Assembly: GCA_028290465.1 (NCBI GenBank)
Contig: JAQGJU010000117.1
Coordinates: 1 to 39,963, forward strand
Length of the DNA: 39,963 bases
Source of the DNA: Xanthobacteraceae bacterium
GTDB lineage: Bacteria; Pseudomonadota; Alphaproteobacteria; Rhizobiales; Xanthobacteraceae
Reading direction: 5' to 3'
Each line of letters opens with the position of its first letter. Position 1 is the stretch's first letter. The position numbers were made by a program, and so were the translations under genes. Under the pieces are notes generated by a model. The model worked only from the letters and a program-made list of their open reading frames with translations. It made no database searches and was not told the origin of the DNA. Below, piece after piece: positions 34,347-39,963 of this stretch.

Positions 34347-35300
34347 TCACAGCCTTCGCAGCGCCACTTCCTCGACCGAATGATGGTTGCTTTTCTGCAA
34401 AATGAGATCGGCGCGCGCGCGCGTCGGCAGAATATTCTCATGCAGATTGAGCAGATTGATCCGCGTCCAGATCGAGGTCGCGGTCTCCTCGGCCTCGGCG
34501 TCGGTCAATTTTGAATAGCGATTGAAATAGGATTTCGGATCGGCGAACGCGGTGGTGCGCAACGCCAGGAAACGGTCGACATACCATTTGCGCAGCACGT
34601 CCTCGCTGGCGTCGATATAGACCGAGAAATCGAAGAAATCGGACACGAACGGAATGGCCTTGCCGTCCTTCGGCAGGCGGCCGGTCTGCAACACGTTAAG
34701 GCCCTCGACGATCAGAATGTCCGGCCGGTCGGTCTCGACCCATTCGTTCGGCGTCACGTCGTAGGTCAGATGCGAATAGACCGGCGCCCGGACCGGGCGG
34801 CGGCCGGCTTTCACATCGGTCAGGAACGTCAGCAGCGCCGGCAGGTCGTAGCTCTCCGGAAAGCCCTTCCTCTCCATCAGGCCTTCGCGCTCAAGCACCG
34901 CGTTCGGATAGAGAAAGCCGTCGGTGGTGACGAGATCGACATGTGGCGTATTGGTCCAGCGCTTGAGCAGCGCCTGCAACACGCGCGCGGTGGTGGATTT
35001 TCCGACCGCGACCGAGCCGGCGACGCCGATGATGTACGGCATCTTGGTATCTTCGGTGCCGAGGAAGCGCTGCTGGGCGCGGAACAGCCGCTGGGTCGCG
35101 GCGACATAGAGCGACAGCAGGCGCGACATCGGCAGATAGATGTCCTCGACCTCGGCGATGTCGAGCCGGTCGTGCACCGAGCGCAGCCGCGCGACTTCCT
35201 GGCTGGTCAGCGTCATCGGGGTGTCTTCGCGCAATGCCGCCCACTGGGCGCGCGAAAAGATCCGATGAGGCGACAGTCCGTCGTCGATCCGCTGCTCCAT
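34347..35300 (-). CDS. coaA: Type I pantothenate kinase
   Basis: 317 residues, equal to the classical CoaA length. [23 protein letters not shown] is the P-loop. [38 protein letters not shown] and [12 protein letters not shown] are CoaA core motifs, and the C-terminus [11 protein letters not shown] is conserved. It phosphorylates pantothenate, the first and usually controlling step of CoA synthesis. The ATG at 35300 is chosen; the frame continues to 35531 only by reading through hisE in another frame. It starts 14 bases after the hisE stop and is the last gene of the his operon here. Confidence 0.97.
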   Translation of the reverse strand: MEQRIDDGLSPHRIFSRAQWAALREDTPMTLTSQEVARLRSVHDRLDIAEVEDIYLPMSRLLSLYVAATQRLFRAQQRFLGTEDTKMPYIIGVAGSVAVGKSTTARVLQALLKRWTNTPHVDLVTTDGFLYPNAVLEREGLMERKGFPESYDLPALLTFLTDVKAGRRPVRAPVYSHLTYDVTPNEWVETDRPDILIVEGLNVLQTGRLPKDGKAIPFVSDFFDFSVYIDASEDVLRKWYVDRFLALRTTAFADPKSYFNRYSKLTDAEAEETATSIWTRINLLNLHENILPTRARADLILQKSNHHSVEEVALRRL

Positions 35301-35314
35301 ACGCCCGACTACCC

Positions 35315-35653
35315 TCAGTCCTGCTGACGCGACGCCTTTTCGGCGATTCCGGATTGACCCGTGCGGGCACCTAGCGCCGCTTCGACTTCGGCCAGCGCCA
35401 CCCCGCGGGCCGCGAGCAAGACCATGAGATGGTAGAGCAGATCGGCGGCTTCCGAGATCACGCGCTCGCGATCCTCGCTGACCGCCGCGATGATGGTCTC
35501 GGCCGCCTCCTCGCCGAACTTCTTGGCGCAATGCGGCACGCCCTTGTCAAGCAGCTTGCGCGTATAGGAGGCTTCGGCGCTGGCCTGCGCGCGCTCGTGC
35601 ACGCGCTTTTCCAGGTCGCGCAGGGTGAAGTCCTTCGGGGGAAGATCGCTCAT
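35315..35653 (-). CDS. hisE: Phosphoribosyl-ATP pyrophosphatase
   Basis: 112 residues. [43 protein letters not shown] and [17 protein letters not shown] are HisE core motifs with the metal-binding acidic residues of the MazG-like fold. It hydrolyses phosphoribosyl-ATP to phosphoribosyl-AMP, step two of histidine synthesis. It is a stand-alone HisE, not fused to HisI, as usual in alphaproteobacteria. It follows hisF by 73 bases and is 14 bases before coaA. Confidence 0.97.
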   Translation of the reverse strand: MSDLPPKDFTLRDLEKRVHERAQASAEASYTRKLLDKGVPHCAKKFGEEAAETIIAAVSEDRERVISEAADLLYHLMVLLAARGVALAEVEAALGARTGQSGIAEKASRQQD

Positions 35654-35726
35654 AAAGGCTTCAATATCATCTCTGCGGGGGGAATTCTCTCATCATTCCG
35701 GTGGACACCGGTAACCGGACGGAAGT

Positions 35727-36503
35727 CTACGGGTCCAGCCGGACCGGCAGCCCGGCCCGCGCCATATGGGCCTTGGCTTCCCGGACCGTGTGCTGGCCGA
35801 AATGGAAGATCGAGGCCGCCAGCACCGCCGTCGCATGGCCGTCCCGGATGCCGTCGACCAGATGATCGAGATTGCCGACCCCACCGGAGGCGATCACCGG
35901 CACCGGCACCGCGTCGGCGACCGCCCGGGTCAGCGCGATGTCGAAGCCCTGCTTGGTGCCGTCGCGGTCCATCGAGGTCAGCAGGATTTCGCCGGCGCCG
36001 AGCGACACGACTTCGCGGGCATAGTCGACCGCGTCGATGCCGGTCCGGTTGCGGCCGCCATGGGTGAAGATTTCCCAGCGGTTCGGCTCGCCCTCGCCCG
36101 ATACCTTCTTGGCGTCGATCGCGACCACGATGCACTGATCGCCGAACTTCTCGGCGGCTTCCTTGACGAAGGCGCGCCGCGTCACCGCCGCGGTATTGAT
36201 CGAGGCCTTGTCGGCGCCCGAGTTGAGCAGCGCCCGGATGTCATCGACCGTGCGCACGCCGCCGCCGACGGTCAGCGGCATGAAGCAGGCCTCGGCCGTC
36301 CGCCGCACCACGTCCAGCATGATGCCGCGGTTCTCGTGGCTGGCATTGATGTCGAGAAAACACAGCTCGTCCGCGCCCGCCGCATCGTAAGCGATGGCCG
36401 CTTCGACCGGATCGCCGGCGTCCCGCAGGTCGACGAAATTGATGCCCTTGACGACGCGGCCGTCCTTCACATCGAGACACGGAATGATGCGGACCTTGAA
36501 CAT
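35727..36503 (-). CDS. hisF: Imidazole glycerol phosphate synthase subunit HisF
   Basis: 258 residues. The TIM barrel opens with [17 protein letters not shown], with catalytic Asp at 11. [44 protein letters not shown] (second catalytic Asp) and [16 protein letters not shown] follow. It forms the HisH-HisF complex that makes imidazole glycerol phosphate and AICAR. It lies two bases after the hisA stop and is translated in tight coupling with it. Confidence 0.98.
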   Translation of the reverse strand: MFKVRIIPCLDVKDGRVVKGINFVDLRDAGDPVEAAIAYDAAGADELCFLDINASHENRGIMLDVVRRTAEACFMPLTVGGGVRTVDDIRALLNSGADKASINTAAVTRRAFVKEAAEKFGDQCIVVAIDAKKVSGEGEPNRWEIFTHGGRNRTGIDAVDYAREVVSLGAGEILLTSMDRDGTKQGFDIALTRAVADAVPVPVIASGGVGNLDHLVDGIRDGHATAVLAASIFHFGQHTVREAKAHMARAGLPVRLDP

Positions 36504-36505
36504 GG

Positions 36506-37249
36506 TCAGGCTCGCGCCGCGCGGATCATGCCCAATGCCTCGGTCGGGTCGAGCCGCCCGTCATACAGCGCGCGGCCCGCGATGGCGCCTTCGAGCTTGG
36601 CCGCGCGGGGCTCCAGCATCGCCCTCACGTCCTCGATCGACGCGAGCCCACCGGACGCGATCACCGGAATCGAAATCGCCTCGGCGAGCGCGATGGTGGC
36701 GTCGAGATTGAGACCCTTGAGCAAACCGTCGCGCGCGATGTCCGTATAGATGATCGCCGCGACACCGGCGTCCTCGAATCGCTGCGCGATGTCCAGCACC
36801 GAGAGTTCCGAGCTTTCCGCCCAGCCCTGCACGGCGACCTTGCCGTCGCGCGCATCGAGCCCGACCGCGACGCGTCCGGGAAACCGCTTCGCGGCGTCCT
36901 TGACCAGCGCCGGATCGCGCACCGCCGCCGTGCCGATGATGACGCGGGTGACGCCCTTCTCCAGCCAGCCTTCGATGGTGGCCATATCGCGAATGCCGCC
37001 GCCAAGCTGCACCGGGATCGCGATCGTTTCGAGAATACGGTCGACCGCGGCGGCGTTCATCGGCTTGCCGGCGAACGCGCCGTCGAGATCGACCATATGC
37101 AGATAGCGGAAACCCTGCTGCTCGAAGACCAGCGCCTGCGCGGCCGGATCCTTGTTGAACACGGTGGCGCGCGCCATGTCGCCCTGCTCCAGGCGAACGG
37201 CGAGGCCTTCCTTCAGATCGATGGCCGGAAATAGAATCACGGTGCCCAC
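36506..37249 (-). CDS. hisA: ProFAR isomerase HisA
   Basis: 247 residues, a TIM barrel opening with [17 protein letters not shown] (catalytic Asp 11). [31 protein letters not shown] and [16 protein letters not shown] carry the second catalytic Asp, and [15 protein letters not shown] follows. It isomerises ProFAR to PRFAR. It overlaps the hisH stop by 13 bases and sits two bases before hisF. Confidence 0.98.
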   Translation of the reverse strand: MGTVILFPAIDLKEGLAVRLEQGDMARATVFNKDPAAQALVFEQQGFRYLHMVDLDGAFAGKPMNAAAVDRILETIAIPVQLGGGIRDMATIEGWLEKGVTRVIIGTAAVRDPALVKDAAKRFPGRVAVGLDARDGKVAVQGWAESSELSVLDIAQRFEDAGVAAIIYTDIARDGLLKGLNLDATIALAEAISIPVIASGGLASIEDVRAMLEPRAAKLEGAIAGRALYDGRLDPTEALGMIRAARA

Positions 37250-37887
37250 TTCAAAAAATTGGCGATCAGGTGCAGGCCGAGCTTCTGACTTTTCTCGGGG
37301 TGGAATTGCGTGCCCACCATGGTGTCGCGGCCGACGATCGCGGTGACAGCCCCGCCGTAATCGGCCGACGCCACGAGATCCGCAGGGTCGGCCGCGTTGA
37401 GCTGATACGAATGTACGAAATAGGCATGCAGGCCGTCCGAGCCAACCGGAATGCCGTCGAGCAGTGCATGCGGCCGGTTCGCGTTGAGCGTATTCCAGCC
37501 CATGTGCGGAATCTTCAGCGTCGGATCGGTCGGCGCGATCTTGTCGACCTCGCCGGGAATCCAGCCCAAGCCCTCGGTCACGCCATGCTCATTGCCCCGC
37601 GTGGCCATCAACTGCATGCCGACGCAGATGCCGAAGAACGGCCGGCCCTTGCGGCGCACGGCCTCATTGAGCGCCTCGACCATGCCGGGAATCGCATCCA
37701 GCCCACGCCGGCAGTCGGCGAAGGCGCCGACGCCCGGCAGCACCACACGATCCGCGCGCGCCACGTCGTCGGGATGGCTGGTGACCAGGATCGGCTGGCT
37801 GTGCCCGGTATCACGCGCCGCGCGTTCGAAGGCTTTCGCCGCCGAATGCAGATTGCCGGAGCCGTAGTCGACGATCGCCACGCTCAC
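37237..37887 (-). CDS. hisH: Imidazole glycerol phosphate synthase glutaminase subunit HisH
   Basis: 216 residues. [19 protein letters not shown] opens the class I glutamine amidotransferase. The nucleophile is C88 in GICVGMQLM, and the His/Glu pair is in [10 protein letters not shown] near the C-terminus. It feeds ammonia to HisF. The start is a GTG at 37887, overlapping the stop of the DUF2628 gene in a GTGA junction, with CGGAG upstream. The longer frame to 37992 lies within the upstream gene and is not used. Confidence 0.96.
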   Translation of the reverse strand: MSVAIVDYGSGNLHSAAKAFERAARDTGHSQPILVTSHPDDVARADRVVLPGVGAFADCRRGLDAIPGMVEALNEAVRRKGRPFFGICVGMQLMATRGNEHGVTEGLGWIPGEVDKIAPTDPTLKIPHMGWNTLNANRPHALLDGIPVGSDGLHAYFVHSYQLNAADPADLVASADYGGAVTAIVGRDTMVGTQFHPEKSQKLGLHLIANFLKWAP

Positions 37888-38405
37888 CGGGGCGCTCCGG
37901 GTTCGGGAAACAGACCGACAATGTCGGAATCGGGTGCGTTGCGCCGCGCCGCATAGGCGGCCGTCACCGACGTGACGGTCGGCACGCCGCACACTGCGGC
38001 CGGAATCGGCCGTGGCGCCGGAGGCTCGGTCCAGGCGGCGAAGAAGCGTCGCTCGGCCTCTTCCAGATCGTCGCCGACGACGGTGCCGATATTCCGCCAG
38101 CCGCGCCGCGTCAGCGTCCAGCGCCGCAGCGTGCCGGCCTCAAGGCCGACCAGAAAGCCAATCAGCACCGCGACAATGAACTGCGCGGCGTCCGAGGCGC
38201 CGAGCACTTCGAGTGCGACCTCGATCGTCACGGTCAGGGCCACATAGAGCACCAGCACCAGCCACAGCCGGCGCCGGATCATCCACAGCGGCGACAGCAC
38301 GAAGGCCCAGAAATGGAATCCGTCGCGCACGAACGCGAACCGGTCCGGATCGGTCGATGACTTGCCTGCCTTCGCGGGCGGCTGATGCACGGTGTAAACG
38401 GCCAT
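37884..38405 (-). CDS. DUF2628 membrane protein inside the his operon
   Basis: 173 residues. [31 protein letters not shown] is the DUF2628 signature: an amphipathic start, then a membrane helix (about 45-62), with a second helix at about 72-92. A soluble tail of about 80 residues follows, with [11 protein letters not shown]. Its function is unknown. As I recall it commonly sits between hisB and hisH in Hyphomicrobiales. It is coupled to hisH by a four-base overlap and follows hisB by 56 bases. Confidence 0.9.
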   Translation of the reverse strand: MAVYTVHQPPAKAGKSSTDPDRFAFVRDGFHFWAFVLSPLWMIRRRLWLVLVLYVALTVTIEVALEVLGASDAAQFIVAVLIGFLVGLEAGTLRRWTLTRRGWRNIGTVVGDDLEEAERRFFAAWTEPPAPRPIPAAVCGVPTVTSVTAAYAARRNAPDSDIVGLFPEPGAPR

Positions 38406-38461
38406 GTCGCTCTCAGCCGATGACGCGGCTGTCCCATTTGCTGTGTCGCGCCGGCTATAAA

Positions 38462-39055
38462 TCAGCCGCCGAGCGAGCCCTTGGTCGACGGCACTTCATC
38501 CTTGGCAGCCGGATCGATCGCCACGGCCACGCGCAACGCCCGCGCCAGACCCTTGAAGCAGGATTCGGCGATGTGATGGTCGTTGGCGCCATACAGTGTC
38601 TCGACATGCAGCGTGATCCCGGCATTCATCGCGAATGCCTGAAACCACTCGCGCACCAACTGGGTGTCGAACGTGCCGATCTTGGCGCTGTGAAACGCGG
38701 TCTTGAACACCAGGAACGGCCGGCCGGAAATGTCGATGGCCACGCGAGTCAGCGTCTCGTCCATCGGCAGATGCACGTCCGCATAGCGGGTCACGCCCTT
38801 CATGTCGCCGAGCGCCTGACGGACGGCTTGGCCGAGCGCGATACCAATATCCTCGACGGTGTGATGGTCGTCGATGTGCAGGTCGCCCTTGGCGCTGACC
38901 TCGAGGTCGATGCGGGCATGGCGGGCCAGGAGATCCAGCATATGGTCGAAGAACCCGACCCCGGTCGAAATGGCCGCCTTCCCGGTGCCGTCGAGATCGA
39001 CGGAAACCGAGATCTGCGTTTCTTTAGTGGCGCGCTTGACCGCTGCCTTACGCAT
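38462..39055 (-). CDS. hisB: Imidazoleglycerol-phosphate dehydratase
   Basis: 197 residues, the monofunctional length. [34 protein letters not shown] opens the enzyme. The two metal-binding repeats are [21 protein letters not shown] and [20 protein letters not shown]. It dehydrates imidazole glycerol phosphate. It is the first gene of the reverse-strand his operon and diverges from hslV. AGGGCGAAGG stands before its start. Confidence 0.98.
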   Translation of the reverse strand: MRKAAVKRATKETQISVSVDLDGTGKAAISTGVGFFDHMLDLLARHARIDLEVSAKGDLHIDDHHTVEDIGIALGQAVRQALGDMKGVTRYADVHLPMDETLTRVAIDISGRPFLVFKTAFHSAKIGTFDTQLVREWFQAFAMNAGITLHVETLYGANDHHIAESCFKGLARALRVAVAIDPAAKDEVPSTKGSLGG

Positions 39056-39311
39056 GACCTTCGCCCTTTTGGCCCAAACCGCGGGCCTTGTAACAGGGGC
39101 CGGAAATCTTCGCTACCGCAGCATGACGCTATCGTGAACGCCCCGCCGCCGATCTCGGGTTTACCGAGACCGGCATTATTTTTTAGCGCGCAAGTCGGCT
39201 GTAGCCGACTTGCGATGCGGTATTTCTGGTGAAAGCTCAATCGAATCAATGAGTTTGCATTGAAGGCCGGCATTACCTAAATCATCTTGGAACACGGGGC
39301 AGGCGGTGACA
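39056..39311. promoter_or_regulatory. hisB / hslV divergent region with two hairpins and an hslV promoter candidate
   Basis: The hairpin TCTCGG-GTTTA-CCGAGA (39153-39169) precedes a TTATTTTTT run (39176-39184). A perfect 12-bp stem CGCAAGTCGGCT / AGCCGACTTGCG lies at 39189-39214 with a two-base loop. For hslV, TTGCAT (39255-39260), 17 bases, TAAATC (39278-39283) fits a housekeeping promoter; the same bases partly fit RpoH (TTTG-N18-CCTAAAT). The hairpins lie upstream of that promoter, so they are not in the hslV leader if it is the real one. Confidence 0.45.
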
Positions 39312-39860
39312 ATGAATTCCCAGTCCGAACTCTGGCACGGCACCACCATTCTGACCGTCCGCAAGGGCGGCATCGTCGCGGTCGGCGGCGACGGCCAGGT
39401 CTCGATCGGCCAGACCATCGTCAAGGCCAACGCCAAGAAGGTGCGGCGGCTTGCCAAGGGCGACGTGATCGGCGGCTTCGCGGGTGCAACGGCCGACGCG
39501 TTCACGCTGTTCGAGCGGCTCGAGAGCAAGCTCGAGCAGTATCCGAGCCAGCTCATGCGCGCCGCTGTCGAGCTCGCCAAGGACTGGCGCACCGACCGCT
39601 ACCTGCGCCGGCTCGAGGCCATGATGATCGTCGCCGACAAGGACGTGTCGCTGGTGCTGACCGGCACCGGCGACGTGCTGGAGCCGGAGGCCGGCGTGAT
39701 GGGCATCGGCTCGGGCGGCAATTACGCGCTCGCGGCCGCGCGCGCGCTCGTCGACGGACCGCTCGATCCGGAAGCGATCGTGCGCAAGTCGCTCGATATC
39801 GCGGCGGACATCTGCGTCTACACCAACCGCAATGTCACGATTGAGACGCTGAAGGCATGA
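39312..39860 (+). CDS. hslV: ATP-dependent protease subunit HslV
   Basis: 182 residues. After a ten-residue propeptide ending HG, the mature enzyme starts with the catalytic threonine T11 in [47 protein letters not shown] and [29 protein letters not shown] are the proteasome-like fold. HslV forms the double ring that degrades proteins fed by the HslU ATPase. The ATG at 39312 has AGG eight bases upstream; a GTG at 39306 is also in frame. hslU is expected just downstream, beyond the window. Confidence 0.97.
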   Translation: MNSQSELWHGTTILTVRKGGIVAVGGDGQVSIGQTIVKANAKKVRRLAKGDVIGGFAGATADAFTLFERLESKLEQYPSQLMRAAVELAKDWRTDRYLRRLEAMMIVADKDVSLVLTGTGDVLEPEAGVMGIGSGGNYALAAARALVDGPLDPEAIVRKSLDIAADICVYTNRNVTIETLKA

Positions 39861-39868
39861 CTGATTTC

Positions 39869-39939
39869 GTAGCCCGGGTTGAGCGCAGCGAAACCCCGGA
39901 CAGGCCATCCCGGATTTCGCTCCGCTCAATCCGGGCTAC
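39869..39939. repeat. GTAGCCCGG...CCGGGCTAC palindromic repeat after hslV
   Basis: The left arm, GTAGCCCGGGTTGAGCGCAG, is inverted at the right, ending CGCTCAATCCGGGCTAC, with CGAAA/TTTCG also pairing. The loop is about 20 bases. It starts eight bases after the hslV stop. Repeats of this form are frequent in Bradyrhizobium-like genomes (from memory). Confidence 0.8.
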
Positions 39940-39948
39940 GGACGTGAC

Positions 39949-39963
39949 ATGACCGAGCGCTAT
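39949..39963 (+). CDS. Possible start of the next gene, cut by the window edge
   Basis: ATG at 39949 opens five codons (MTERY) before the window ends. In related genomes, as I recall, an acetyltransferase gene or hslU follows hslV. No identity can be claimed from five codons. Confidence 0.25.

Noticed and set aside
39857-39952. MTDF-like start overlapping the hslV stop
   Set aside because: It looks like the start of HslU proteins for four residues, but then reads only through the palindromic repeat and stops.

Overview
The window is a GC-rich chromosomal segment of an alphaproteobacterium, most likely a member of the Hyphomicrobiales near the Bradyrhizobium / Rhodopseudomonas / Pseudolabrys group. 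This rests on the gene content (the hisB-DUF2628-hisH-hisA-hisF-hisE-coaA operon beside hslV, an OlsB-type acyltransferase, hrcA-grpE next to rph-rdgB-hemW), a rhizobial-type RpoH promoter before dnaK, and many palindromic intergenic repeats. The placement is inferred from content and order, not from a database search.

Layout. 1-2559: the 5' part of dnaK (reverse) with its heat-shock promoter, then an OprB-type porin. 2766-8866: two long palindromes, then a surface-polysaccharide or lipid-linked sugar locus (GT87, GT2 and STT3-like GT-C proteins on the reverse strand; a divergent FAD oxidoreductase). 8913-12604: alkB, an exported protein of unknown function, grpE and hrcA. 12748-18850: housekeeping genes rph, rdgB, hemW, a frameshifted zeta-toxin-like kinase with a tiny coupled ORF, an LpoA-like lipoprotein, rsmI and yraN. 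18859-24972: a chemoreceptor, gshB, a membrane sulfatase-like protein, a small ORF and yifB.

24979-28860 is the most clearly accessory part. Two adjacent islets each sit at the 3' end of a gene and are closed by a second copy of that gene end. Islet 1 (period 959 bp) lies at the end of yifB and carries one AT-rich gene of unknown function. Islet 2 (period about 2.48 kb) lies at the end of a DUF1801 gene and carries a divergent LysR / EamA pair. After them come a YegD-type Hsp70, a hybrid histidine kinase with a degenerate receiver, an OlsB-like acyltransferase, the coaA/his operon (reverse) and hslV, which runs into a palindromic repeat at the window end.

Together the genes cover proteostasis (dnaK, grpE, hrcA, hslV, Hsp70-like), RNA and nucleotide quality control (rph, rsmI, rdgB, alkB), histidine, CoA and glutathione synthesis, and envelope functions. 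No tRNA, rRNA, CRISPR array or complete insertion sequence was seen. The most notable signals are the 3'-end-duplicating islets, the paired CTAG-bounded palindromes (one of which supplies the C-terminus of a glycosyltransferase), and the decayed zeta-toxin locus.
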